Of a DNA stretch of 40,323 bases, positions 20,318-29,046 are shown one piece after another. This DNA is from a virus: the IMG/VR virus record IMGVR_UViG_3300042545_000496, positions 1 to 40,323 of that record; one strand, written 5' to 3'. Made by a program: the position numbers and the translations under genes. Numbering within the stretch: the first letter of the stretch is position 1; each line of letters begins with the position of its first letter. Under the pieces are notes generated by a model, which worked only from the letters and a program-made list of their open reading frames with translations, did no database searches and was not told the origin of the DNA.

Positions 20318-23300
20318 GTTGATAGTACCTGTAGAGTGGCGTTTGGAATGCGGACTGGGTAGTAGCGTAGGCGGGCGATGTGGCCGTTGTGATATTCGCC
20401 ATACGCTGGAAAGTTTCCAATAGCTAGTGATGTTGGCGATGGAAGCGATCCAACCGCATCAGTCAACACGGCAGCACCATTGAAAGAACAGGCGAAGTCG
20501 TTTGACTTGTAGCACGCCGCAGAGCGAAATAAAACTCCAGCAGTAGGCATTGACGCAGTTAATCTAGCCTGCTGTACATTGGAATTATAGACATCGAAAT
20601 AAATACCTACGCCCATGCTTCGCCTTTGACCGATCCAACTACTTCCGCTTTGATGTGCTAAATATAAAGAGCTTTGATATTCATTTTCCGATATAACATC
20701 AAACTCAACCGCAAAACTCCCCTCACTCGCATTCCAAAAACCACTAAAATCACCCCCAGTTATCTGACAAACATCTGCTGACCTTGTCACCGCTGCTGTG
20801 GTGGTTGGGATGTAGGAAGTGGGGAATGCGCCAAGCTCAATCTGATAACCCCATCCGTATATGGTAGCCGCCGCATTTGGCCCACCTAAAGCGGTTCTTT
20901 GGTCGATGCCAAACCAGATTTTAATGGGGTTCGCTGCGAATGTTCTTGCGACTGAAAATCTCTGCCAAGAAGTTGTTACCGTAATCGTTGATGTTGTCGA
21001 TTCTCCGCCAGAATCGTTAGCTATGCGAAGCATGACAGTCTGGGTTGAATCAGCTCTAAGCCATACAGAACCTGTCTGCGTTCCAGCCGATCCATATAAC
21101 GGAGACTGGTAAAAAGTCCCAGATGATGTCATTGCCAGCTTATCGGCAGTAGTATTCCCGTCTGGGGCAGCAACCTGATTAGCTAAAACAGTAACGCCAC
21201 TTATTCCATAGGCAGCATTGGAGAAGTCTTCCGAATATGTAGCCATATTCGTCCTCTGCTCCTCAATCAACAACCCTTTAGACACCCAGCTAGACCCGTT
21301 GTAGACATGATTGAAACGGGGAGCGTTTACTGCTGCTGTTGTTAGTACGCCAGACGCATTGAAATAAGTGCCCGTGCTTGCTCGACTATATGAAGGAGTC
21401 GGCCCAGTATACGCCGTAAGTGTTTTATCCGCAGCAAACAACAAATCCAATGTCGGAGCGTAACCTGTCGAATCCACCCAGTAGAACGATGGAACGCCGC
21501 CAATCTGCTTGCTCTTAAGCGTGTATTCCGCACCGTCATTGGGCGCAGATTTGATCAGATTGACTGCCCCAGCAACAGCAGTCGTTCCACCAGTTCCACC
21601 ATTCGTTACAGGCAGCGGATTAGGAACGCTGACATTGATGTTGGTGTAGTTATTCGTGACGGTAGCGTTACCGCTTCCGGTGATGGACTTGTAGCCTAGA
21701 TTGTTGATCCCACCGCTGAGTTGAACGAGTGTTTGATTGTCGAGACGAGTGTTGAAGTAGCGAAGTCTGGATAGGTGACCATTGAAAAATGTGCCAGCAT
21801 TAGGATGAAAGTCACCGATTGAGAATTGACTTACTGTCGGAATTGTGACAGTCGTATCTGTTAATGGAGCAACTCCATTTAAAGTGTCAGCGCAATCATT
21901 TAATTTGAATGCTGTAGCTACACGGCTTATTGATCCGATTGGCATTGAGTTTGTCGGTCTGGATATTTGGACGCTTGTTACACTTCCGCTTCTGATAAAT
22001 GCGCCATAATCTCCAACCGTGTTCATTATGTTTCGCACTTGACCAATAACATTGGCAAATGATCCGCTGTTTGCGGTAATTATCGCTTGGTTTCTATTAT
22101 CGTTTGAACCAAGAGGATTTACTTCGCTAGCGAAACTTCCCTCTGTCGCATTCCAAATACCACTAAAGTCCGAGCCGGTGATCTGACATACATCGGCTGA
22201 ACGGACGACAGAGGTGGTCGTTGTTGGGATGTAGGAGGTGCTGAAATTTCCTGCTTCAAACTGGAATCCCCAATACAGTACACCAGATGTACCAGATGGC
22301 GTTGATGTCGTATTGCTGTTTGCGTCTGCCGGGCTTGTGTATATATATTGGGATGTACTATTCGTTACAGAGGTCACACTAATTTTGAACCAACCATTAC
22401 CCGCTGACGCTATACTGACGGAGAATGTGCCTAATCCGCTAGTTCCTTTTGTTCCAACTACACCGTTAATTATATCGACCCAAAAACTTGCAGAACCTGC
22501 TATTTCTACGCCACGAATCCATTGAAATCCTGCCGATTTTGCATAATAGCTGTAAGAGTAAGTAGATCCGCTAGTCAGTCCAGTAATTACCTTTTCAAGT
22601 AAATTTGCACCTGGCAAGGTTGGATACAGCCTATCTGCTGTTAAATTCCCATCAGGTGCTGTTGCGTTATTGGCCAAAACGGCAACGCTGTTGTACTTTG
22701 TCCAACTTGCATTCGTTATGTCTTCGGAATAGGTGCAAAGATTCGTCCGCTGCTCCTCAATCAATAATCCTTTAGATACCCAGCTTGTCCCGTTATAGGT
22801 GTGATCGAAGCGTGGAGCGTTTATTGCTGCTGTGGTTAGTACGCCAGACGAGTTGGTAACTGTTCCAGTCGATGCCCGGCTGAACGATGGCGTTGGTCCG
22901 TATCGAGCGGTCAGAGTCTTATCCGCAGAGAACGCCAGATCAAGCTGTGGCTGAGGCCCGTCATTCACGGCGACAACTGAAGTTGATGATCCAACTGAAG
23001 TGAACAGTTCATTATCGACTATGCGCTCTAAATAACGAGCGGATGCCGTCAGGAATACTTCCTTAGTTCCTGCTCCAAATGTGACAATTGCCCCTGAATT
23101 ACTGCTGGCATGGACTGTTGTTCTTGTCAGCGTATTTGTAGCAGAATAGGTTCCTAATCCAGTCTCCCATTCACCGCTAGTTTGATTGCTAATTCCATAA
23201 AAGAAAGTATCTCCCACAACGCATACGGACGCAAAGGTCCGATACCCTGTAGCAGCACCGGCAAGAGAAAATGTTCCATTGCCGGTGCTTGTGGATGTTT

Positions 23301-23331
23301 CCTTGACCCTATCAGATTTAATCAATGCCAT
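20314..23331 (-). CDS. Tail fibre protein with duplicated lectin-like module
   Basis: A 1005-residue protein. The N-terminal ~105 residues ('ALIKSDRVKETSTSTG...TYSATNTLTRTTVHASSN') are a virion-attachment domain found on many phage tail fibres. Two homologous modules follow at about 130-540 and 628-1005. Each starts 'D..FAADKTLTA..GPTPS.SRASTG', contains 'W.SKGLLIEEQRTN...YSED..NA', and ends with a lectin/LamG-like beta-sandwich. Such modules bind carbohydrates, so this is the best candidate host-recognition fibre. A short Gly/Thr-rich linker ('NPLPVTNGGTGGTTAVAGAVNLI') joins them. Confidence 0.8.
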   Translation of the reverse strand: MALIKSDRVKETSTSTGNGTFSLAGAATGYRTFASVCVVGDTFFYGISNQTSGEWETGLGTYSATNTLTRTTVHASSNSGAIVTFGAGTKEVFLTASARYLERIVDNELFTSVGSSTSVVAVNDGPQPQLDLAFSADKTLTARYGPTPSFSRASTGTVTNSSGVLTTAAINAPRFDHTYNGTSWVSKGLLIEEQRTNLCTYSEDITNASWTKYNSVAVLANNATAPDGNLTADRLYPTLPGANLLEKVITGLTSGSTYSYSYYAKSAGFQWIRGVEIAGSASFWVDIINGVVGTKGTSGLGTFSVSIASAGNGWFKISVTSVTNSTSQYIYTSPADANSNTTSTPSGTSGVLYWGFQFEAGNFSTSYIPTTTTSVVRSADVCQITGSDFSGIWNATEGSFASEVNPLGSNDNRNQAIITANSGSFANVIGQVRNIMNTVGDYGAFIRSGSVTSVQISRPTNSMPIGSISRVATAFKLNDCADTLNGVAPLTDTTVTIPTVSQFSIGDFHPNAGTFFNGHLSRLRYFNTRLDNQTLVQLSGGINNLGYKSITGSGNATVTNNYTNINVSVPNPLPVTNGGTGGTTAVAGAVNLIKSAPNDGAEYTLKSKQIGGVPSFYWVDSTGYAPTLDLLFAADKTLTAYTGPTPSYSRASTGTYFNASGVLTTAAVNAPRFNHVYNGSSWVSKGLLIEEQRTNMATYSEDFSNAAYGISGVTVLANQVAAPDGNTTADKLAMTSSGTFYQSPLYGSAGTQTGSVWLRADSTQTVMLRIANDSGGESTTSTITVTTSWQRFSVARTFAANPIKIWFGIDQRTALGGPNAAATIYGWGYQIELGAFPTSYIPTTTAAVTRSADVCQITGGDFSGFWNASEGSFAVEFDVISENEYQSSLYLAHQSGSSWIGQRRSMGVGIYFDVYNSNVQQARLTASMPTAGVLFRSAACYKSNDFACSFNGAAVLTDAVGSLPSPTSLAIGNFPAYGEYHNGHIARLRYYPVRIPNATLQVLST
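21230..22925. repeat. Intragenic duplication in the fibre gene, two copies about 1494 bp apart
   Basis: The sequence around GAGCGTTTAC at 21321 is repeated, with scattered differences, around 22815. Similarity covers at least 21230-21430 and 22725-22925, and extends at protein level over the whole lectin-like module. Most differences look like single substitutions. Such duplications promote recombination and domain swapping in host-recognition genes. Confidence 0.7.
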
Positions 23332-23347
23332 TGGTGGTCACCCTAAA

Positions 23348-23776
23348 TTAGCTTGGGTTTGTCAGACTCAATGGAGTGGACACGGTTACGGCAAAAGTGC
23401 CGTTTGTTGATGTAATGTTTGACAAGAAATCGACATAGCCAACAAGCTCGTCAGCTGATGACGCACCACCCCGTGACTTGTAAATCACACCAGCCCTTGC
23501 GGTGATCGTAGCACTTGTCCAAGAAGTGACGGAGAAAGAGATTTCGACATCATTGTTTGCATTATCCGTAGCAGCAACAGTCAGCGCACAAGCATTCCCG
23601 CCCGTAGTATAACCGCTACCAGCAGCAACCTCATTTGTAATATCGCTACGCTTTGCGTGGGATTTTGCAGCAGTATAAGTGCTGGTAACCAACAGCATTT
23701 TGAATGTGTCGGTATCACAGTCCACAGCACCTGTAGCTATGTCACGCATGAACGAGTTGTAAACAAGACTTGCCAT
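23348..23776 (-). CDS. Virion protein, paralogue of the 24137 gene
   Basis: A 142-residue product beginning 'MASLVYNSFMRDIATGAVD'. It continues 'DTFKMLLVTSTYTAAKSHAKRSDITNEV', a Gly-rich turn, 'NANNDVEISF.VTSWTSATITARAGVIYKSRGG', and 'DELVGYVDF'. This order is a known small phage structural protein, often in tail or appendage regions. The 24137-24559 product shares the same order, so the two arose by duplication. The ribosome site is GGGAG upstream of 23776. Confidence 0.7.
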   Translation of the reverse strand: MASLVYNSFMRDIATGAVDCDTDTFKMLLVTSTYTAAKSHAKRSDITNEVAAGSGYTTGGNACALTVAATDNANNDVEISFSVTSWTSATITARAGVIYKSRGGASSADELVGYVDFLSNITSTNGTFAVTVSTPLSLTNPS

Positions 23777-23789
23777 GATCTACTCCCGG

Positions 23790-24065
23790 TTATGGCATCC
23801 GCAGATGCTGGGTTACAACGCTTAACTTCTCAACTACTTCTTCCATCTTATCTATTTTAGTATTCATCCGATCTAAGCCAGTCTGTACGCCTTCAAGTAT
23901 TTCAGCCTGCTTTTCAATCGTTCTAGCCAAGGATTTATTCGTTTCTTCAGTTGTATCTAGGAATTTAATGTGCCGGTCTTTTAGCGGTAAAATTACATAC
24001 CAGAACACGGCAACTAGCCCGGCTGAGGCAAGTCCATACTGCTCGACAAATTTGAGCCAGTCCAT
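23790..24065 (-). CDS. Holin-like small membrane protein with coiled coil
   Basis: A 91-residue product. One hydrophobic segment (~10-28, YGLASAGLVAVFWYVILPL) is followed by a charged ~60-residue helix with heptad-like repeats ('TIEKQAEILEGVQTGLDRMNTKIDKMEEVVEKL'). XhlA-type phage lysis proteins have the same parts in reverse order, while many small holin or lysis accessory proteins show this one. It lies between the two paralogous structural genes. No endolysin with a peptidoglycan domain is seen, so assignment to lysis remains tentative. Confidence 0.55.
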   Translation of the reverse strand: MDWLKFVEQYGLASAGLVAVFWYVILPLKDRHIKFLDTTEETNKSLARTIEKQAEILEGVQTGLDRMNTKIDKMEEVVEKLSVVTQHLRMP

Positions 24066-24104
24066 GCAGTATGTTCTCTCAAATTCAATATTGATTATTG
24101 ATTC

Positions 24105-24142
24105 AATATAATTGAGAAATATAAGTCATGCAATACTTATAT
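24105..24142 (-). promoter_or_regulatory. A/T-rich intergenic palindrome and weak promoter candidate
   Basis: Between the holin-like gene and its upstream neighbour, ATATAAGT (24119-24126) and ACTTATAT (24135-24142) form a perfect 8-bp inverted repeat with an 8-base loop. On the minus strand TTGCAT (24133-24128) and TATATT (24110-24105) are 17 bases apart, a poor -35 and good -10. It could be an internal late promoter or a terminator. Confidence 0.3.
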
Positions 24143-24559
24143 ATATTGAAATTTAAGTGAATCGTCCATTGCGACGATAAAATCGCCTGAACTGCTGGTT
24201 TTATCTGTTACAAAATCTATATATTGGATAAGTTCATCTGAATATGATGGTCCACTTCGTTTTTTGTAAATGACTGCTCCACGGGCAGTGATGGAGGATG
24301 AGGACCAAGTTACAGTATCGAAGAAAATTTCAACATCGTTATTCGTATTATCTACTGTCTGGAGCAGCATGGTAACCTGTTTCCCACCAGCTGTATAACC
24401 TGCCCCTGATACCTCATTCGTTATTGAACTCCTTTTAGAATGCGCCCTGTCTGGAGTGTATGCCGATGTGACAAGCATCATGTAGAATACATCTGTTGGG
24501 ATTTTTATTGTATTATAGCATAAATCATAGCAAAAACTATTGTATACGAAATTAGCCAT
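24137..24559 (-). CDS. Virion protein, paralogue of the 23348 gene
   Basis: A 140-residue product (start 24559, GAGGATTATTCC in front; the in-frame ATG at 24598 lies inside the previous gene). 'MANFVYNSF', 'DVFYMMLVTSAYTPDRAHSKRSSITNEV', 'NTNNDVEIFFDTVTWSSSSITARGAVIYKKR' and 'DELIQYIDF' match the 23348 product block by block. Sequence divergence is large, so the duplication is old. It is probably a tail or fibre accessory protein. Confidence 0.7.
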   Translation of the reverse strand: MANFVYNSFCYDLCYNTIKIPTDVFYMMLVTSAYTPDRAHSKRSSITNEVSGAGYTAGGKQVTMLLQTVDNTNNDVEIFFDTVTWSSSSITARGAVIYKKRSGPSYSDELIQYIDFVTDKTSSSGDFIVAMDDSLKFQYI

Positions 24560-26003
24560 TGGAATAATCCTCGCAAGTAATACACTGCTTAACTTCATTT
24601 AGATTATCTATTTTCCTACATTCTCCATGAATGGCGCAATTGTATTTTGAGCATGATCCACAACCGCCTCGATTTGAATTGGGAATTACTTCTCCAAGGT
24701 GGATGCAGTTTAATTTCATCCGCCTGAGCATTTTGATTTGAGATTGATCCTCTGGAATTGGTTCTTGTACTACTTCCGCCTGTATTGGTACTTCTAACGG
24801 AATAAACCCTTCAGCTGGAGGGGTGTAGCATTCCACTGAAAGCAGTTCAGAATTTGGGAAATTAAGCGAGTACAGATAAACAACAAAGGTTGACCGGGAT
24901 GCCGTTAATATATGAGGGCTATTTGCTTGGGCCAATGTTGCAGCAGAACAAATCCACCCAGCCCCGTTGTCATTAGTACAAATGTAAATCGTCCCATTGT
25001 TTATTTGTTTTACAACTACTGCTATTCCACAATCAGTTCCCTTGCCAATTTGCAGCTGCTGCCGTGCGCCAACTGCTTCAATTCCGCCTGCTATTCCAAG
25101 AACCCCATAACTCGTCACAAAAGATGGATCTAGATTGTATGTCGTAGTTCCAGTTGGTGGAGAAGTTGTAGTTAGCGTTATTGTGTCACATTCGCATGGA
25201 GTTCCACCAACTCCTCCACAACCAGAAGGATTAAAGCCAAGCTGGGTGAATTCCCTGATTGATGTATTGCCGGTTGATTTTATGAATCCACGCATACAGC
25301 TGAGCCATTGCGAACCATCCCACATTCCACATACATCTGGAACAGTATTCCCAGTTGATGATGGATCTCCACAACCAACCCTCATACTCTCAGTGCCAAC
25401 CACCATCTTGTAAAAGCTAACTGGATCGCCCTTTCCGCCATTTTGATTTACGCTTAATGCCATATAGGTTGGAGATTGGAATGCCCTACTCCTGTAAAGA
25501 GTCGTATCTATGCTTGCCGTCTCAGTCATTGTTTCGCTAAATGCTGCATACAATGCCCAAGTAGCACCACCAGTTGCCGGAACTAAGACATATACATTTA
25601 CGGATACACTAATTTGCGTGTAATTAAGCGCATTCAATTCCGCTTCAAATTTGTATTGATTGGCGCATGATCCAGATGCAATTCCCCCAAAGTATCCAGT
25701 AGCCACCCATTTATTTGGATTAGGCTCAGCATTCATACCCGGATTAGGACATTGCCATTGCGCTCCCTTTGCTGCTGATCCAAGCCAAAAACTTGGGCTG
25801 GGAGTTGTAGCCGGAGGACAAATTGGGCCATAGAAATTAATTGAAATTTGTCCGCCAAATTGCGGAAATCCAATATTGCATAATGAACAGTCGATATTTA
25901 CTGGAATTGTTGATGGCAATTCGCCACACACATTAGTGGCAACAGTAATATTTGTTGTTGCCGTAACTGTTGCCGATGCCGGTCTTACTTCAATGGTTGG
26001 CAT
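24552..26003 (-). CDS. Tail-region protein with cysteine-rich C-terminal module
   Basis: A 483-residue product. The first ~410 residues are beta-rich, with many Cys, Pro, Gly and Thr and no domain I can name. The last ~50 form a compact cysteine module: 'NCIHLGEV', 'GGCGSC', 'YNCAIHGECRK', 'QCITCEDY'. I have seen this C-terminal pattern (C..lG......C..C....C..HG.C........C..C..Y), probably a metal-binding knob, on planctomycete proteins and on other phage tail proteins. It lies in the tail-tip region between the fibre and tape measure genes. Confidence 0.6.
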   Translation of the reverse strand: MPTIEVRPASATVTATTNITVATNVCGELPSTIPVNIDCSLCNIGFPQFGGQISINFYGPICPPATTPSPSFWLGSAAKGAQWQCPNPGMNAEPNPNKWVATGYFGGIASGSCANQYKFEAELNALNYTQISVSVNVYVLVPATGGATWALYAAFSETMTETASIDTTLYRSRAFQSPTYMALSVNQNGGKGDPVSFYKMVVGTESMRVGCGDPSSTGNTVPDVCGMWDGSQWLSCMRGFIKSTGNTSIREFTQLGFNPSGCGGVGGTPCECDTITLTTTSPPTGTTTYNLDPSFVTSYGVLGIAGGIEAVGARQQLQIGKGTDCGIAVVVKQINNGTIYICTNDNGAGWICSAATLAQANSPHILTASRSTFVVYLYSLNFPNSELLSVECYTPPAEGFIPLEVPIQAEVVQEPIPEDQSQIKMLRRMKLNCIHLGEVIPNSNRGGCGSCSKYNCAIHGECRKIDNLNEVKQCITCEDYSNG

Positions 26004-26004
26004 T

Positions 26005-27099
26005 TTATGGGGTCACATAAATTTGTAGGTTGGATATTCCAAACTTTATTACTTCGCTTCCGCCTCCATAGTGGTTAAATGTTACATCAAATTTCCACTC
26101 AGTTGTCGTCTGGCCACAACTCAAATATATGTATGGGGCACAAATGTTGTATGTCGATGTTGGCTTATTGTAAAACCAATAGCGCACTGAATTCAGGAGT
26201 GGAGATCTTATTTCAGTTGCTCCGCCACCACCACCAACTGGCGCACTAACCATGAAGAGATGACAGTCCAGTGACATGAATTGGTTTTCAGGAGTCACCT
26301 TTATTGGCGGAATAGGCTGAGGATTAATGTAATAGTCTTCTGGCAAGTTTGGCTTGGTTGGAACTCGATTGTATGCGAATCCAAACTCAAATATCATCGT
26401 GTAGCCAATGTGCTGGCCAATAAGTTGGCCAATTTCGTTATAGACATTTAGAGGAGAACAGAACGGAATGAAATATTGATTGTAGTTGTCCGTAAAGACT
26501 GGATACTGGTCAGTATCTTCATAGTAATCAGTTGCCTTGAATGGCTCAGAAAGTCCTTTATTTGTCCAAAATAATCCAGCTGGGTGCATGAATCGCAACC
26601 AGTCTGCTTCGCCATTTATTGGAGCGTTTGAGTCAGTAAAATAATGCGAGTATCTGCCAACATAGTTGGCGTTATTAGGAGATGCTCCTCGTAGTCTCCG
26701 TCTGACCTCTGTAACCATATGCCCTTGGTATACAGCTGGGCCCGAAGTCTTTTTGTTGTATGGATCGGAAACGCCTAGTACCTTCCTTGATCTCCAAGGA
26801 GCAAGGTCTGCTATTTGATAATAAAAATCGAGAGTTAAATTATCAGATGTTCTTCCGTACACTGGCGCACGATTAATATTGCTTGGAATTTTTGGCTGAG
26901 GAAGGAATTGAGTTCCAAGATTCGTTGTTTGTGGACTAGCCATACAACCAAATATTCCAGCTTGTGGATCAATAGGTTGAGCAATACCCGGAGAGTGCAT
27001 CAGCGTATGGATGCAGAACTCTTTAAATGGCATACACAATCTACTGGGAGTTACTACGCAATTCCCAGAAAGCTGATAAACAGGCCCGTGAGTGGCCAT
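26005..27099 (-). CDS. Hypothetical tail-tip region protein
   Basis: A 364-residue product, beta-rich with many aromatic residues, a Gly-run (~285-290) and conserved-looking 'PIGG..HIGYTMIFEFGFAYNRVP'-type strands. No family is recognised. It is in the block of large unknowns between tape measure and fibre, where baseplate, distal tail and receptor-binding proteins normally sit. Confidence 0.6.
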   Translation of the reverse strand: MATHGPVYQLSGNCVVTPSRLCMPFKEFCIHTLMHSPGIAQPIDPQAGIFGCMASPQTTNLGTQFLPQPKIPSNINRAPVYGRTSDNLTLDFYYQIADLAPWRSRKVLGVSDPYNKKTSGPAVYQGHMVTEVRRRLRGASPNNANYVGRYSHYFTDSNAPINGEADWLRFMHPAGLFWTNKGLSEPFKATDYYEDTDQYPVFTDNYNQYFIPFCSPLNVYNEIGQLIGQHIGYTMIFEFGFAYNRVPTKPNLPEDYYINPQPIPPIKVTPENQFMSLDCHLFMVSAPVGGGGGATEIRSPLLNSVRYWFYNKPTSTYNICAPYIYLSCGQTTTEWKFDVTFNHYGGGSEVIKFGISNLQIYVTP

Positions 27100-27102
27100 G
27101 CG

Positions 27103-27552
27103 TCACCCACTAAAAGTTACTGTTATTGGACAAGTACAGAATCCATCTGAGATAATCCCATTGAATGTCAATGTGACAATTCCAGTAGTAGGATTTTGAC
27201 TGCATGATCCAGTTGGAGTACCAGTCACATTATTCAATGACCAGCTTGGGTACAATTCTGCTTGATCTATTGTGCAGCTAAGTGGGATTCCCCCACCAGT
27301 CCAAGCGAAGAGAATACCAAATGATCCAGTGGAATAGCCCCATGTAAAATCACATGGGCCAGTTCTTGTAAGTGTTCCGGTAATTACTGAAGTTGGCCAG
27401 CCAGTATTACATGAGGTATTTGGTGGAATTGGCGTTGACGGTCCAGCAGAAAAAGACATGGTTGAAGGTAATGCTCTTAGCCCCCAGCATGGAAAATATG
27501 CAGGATTATAAGTTAGGCCGGGAGCCAGTGTTTTACAGTCAAGAGTTGCCAT
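27103..27552 (-). CDS. Hypothetical tail-region protein, cysteine- and glycine-rich
   Basis: A 149-residue product with paired cysteines, many Thr/Gly/Pro and predicted beta strands. The end is 'FNGIISDGFCTCPITVTFSG'. No family is recognised. It shares a composition style (Cys, Pro, Gly, Thr) with the 24552 product. Its ATG overlaps the previous stop by one base (TAATG), so both are probably translated together. Confidence 0.6.
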   Translation of the reverse strand: MATLDCKTLAPGLTYNPAYFPCWGLRALPSTMSFSAGPSTPIPPNTSCNTGWPTSVITGTLTRTGPCDFTWGYSTGSFGILFAWTGGGIPLSCTIDQAELYPSWSLNNVTGTPTGSCSQNPTTGIVTLTFNGIISDGFCTCPITVTFSG

Positions 27553-27965
27553 TAATCATAACTCACAATCAAATATCCACCAGTACACTGGACTGATGTT
27601 ACATATCCAGTTCCACCACCACCACCGCCACCCCTTGGCTGAAATTCGTATACAGTTTTTCCATCAGTATCAATAGCCTTAATTCGCATTAGGACAAGAT
27701 CATCAACTGTTGCCTGTCCACCACCAATCATGTAGGCGACATTATCGCTATCGGCCAATGTTCCTGAATCTGCTGACTCAACTGGTGCGTCTTCATAACC
27801 AATTGCATTTTTGCAAACACTCTGTTCAATCCATCCATGAGGATAGCCAATACAGGTTCCGCTTCCAGTCTGACTTGCACCAACCTCTGTAATTCGTGCG
27901 ACGAACCATTCAGGTGTTACAACCTGATTTTTCCCGCCAATATTTCTTACATCTTGCATTGGCAT
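27552..27965 (-). CDS. Hypothetical tail-region protein
   Basis: A 137-residue product with an Ala/Gly-rich middle ('VESADSGTLADSDNVAYMIGGGQATVDDLVLMRIKA'), a seven-residue glycine run near residue 112 and a short C-terminal strand 'TGGYLIVSYD'. The Gly-run probably forms a flexible hinge. No family is recognised; it is part of the tail-tip block. Confidence 0.6.
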   Translation of the reverse strand: MPMQDVRNIGGKNQVVTPEWFVARITEVGASQTGSGTCIGYPHGWIEQSVCKNAIGYEDAPVESADSGTLADSDNVAYMIGGGQATVDDLVLMRIKAIDTDGKTVYEFQPRGGGGGGGTGYVTSVQCTGGYLIVSYD

Positions 27966-27966
27966 T

Positions 27967-29046
27967 TTATATCACCTGAAACAGCCTCTCCATTGGATAA
28001 GACTCGTAGACTGGTCTGCTATTGAAATCACCTTCCACATAATAATATTTCAATTCTCCTGCACGAGGAAGAAGATTGTGACCATATGTTTTTTTGAACC
28101 CAGTGCTTGCCGGGATCTTCGTACTCAAGTCTTTCTCTGGTTGCATGAGGCAATTGAATACGAATGTAATATCGCACAATTTCTGAGCTACTGGGCCAGC
28201 ATTTACTGGGTCAGGCTTAATTGATTGCTCTGGAGGTGGATAACGCTTGACCTCTGTACCCTCCAGTAGAAGCGAACCGGCAGGGAACCCATAGAAACTA
28301 TATTGATTGACTTTTCCAAATCCTGAAGTGACATTTTCGGCAAATATGACTTCGTATGGAACAAAGAACCAAGTAAATTTTATCTTCCGCTTAACTACTA
28401 GCAGATTGATTCCACCACCATTTTGGTTTGTAACTGAGCTACCACCATTAGGAGCAGGTCCACCGGGAGGAGTATTGTCCGAAGTCTTGAATCGGAATTG
28501 ACCTTGAGGACTTGAAAGAAATTCAGCAGCAGGTTCGCATTCAACATCTACGAATCGCAAGTATTCTTTTGGATCAGTAAAATTAACGAAGTCTTCGGCA
28601 AGATTGTAGTACCATTTCTTTTGTTCTTGTTTTCCCTTCAAATCTGTATCGTTTATCATCAGGTAAGGACGAGGTTCAAACTGAACAGATACCTTGTACT
28701 GTTCGTAAGTAACGAAGTCGTAAATATAATTTAGACTTGGATCTTTTTGGTATGTCTCGCCAAGCTCTCTGCCAATTGGGCGAATTCCTTCAATGTTGTT
28801 TATTTTTGAAGCAAATAGCCAATCATAATATGGATGTGCTGCTGGTAATTTACGGATGAGTCTACCAGTACCATCGCCAGCTTTGAAGACGCTTCCAAGA
28901 ATATCCTCAATCACATATCCAACTTTTTTACGCTCGATAATAAAATCCATTGTCGCTGAGCCACCATCCGTTTGGAATGTGGCTTTTGATGGAGAAGTCC
29001 TATCAAGGAGTTCATATAACTCTTTGGATGATGCTGCAATTGCCAT
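27967..29046 (-). CDS. Hypothetical protein downstream of the tape measure gene
   Basis: A 359-residue product lying directly after the tape measure gene with a 1-base overlap (29046). In lambda-like phages this place is held by distal tail or tail-tip assembly proteins. The sequence is strand-rich, with a Gly/Asn/Pro loop (~193-212) and no family I recognise. Assignment to the tail tip rests on position only. Confidence 0.6.
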   Translation of the reverse strand: MAIAASSKELYELLDRTSPSKATFQTDGGSATMDFIIERKKVGYVIEDILGSVFKAGDGTGRLIRKLPAAHPYYDWLFASKINNIEGIRPIGRELGETYQKDPSLNYIYDFVTYEQYKVSVQFEPRPYLMINDTDLKGKQEQKKWYYNLAEDFVNFTDPKEYLRFVDVECEPAAEFLSSPQGQFRFKTSDNTPPGGPAPNGGSSVTNQNGGGINLLVVKRKIKFTWFFVPYEVIFAENVTSGFGKVNQYSFYGFPAGSLLLEGTEVKRYPPPEQSIKPDPVNAGPVAQKLCDITFVFNCLMQPEKDLSTKIPASTGFKKTYGHNLLPRAGELKYYYVEGDFNSRPVYESYPMERLFQVI

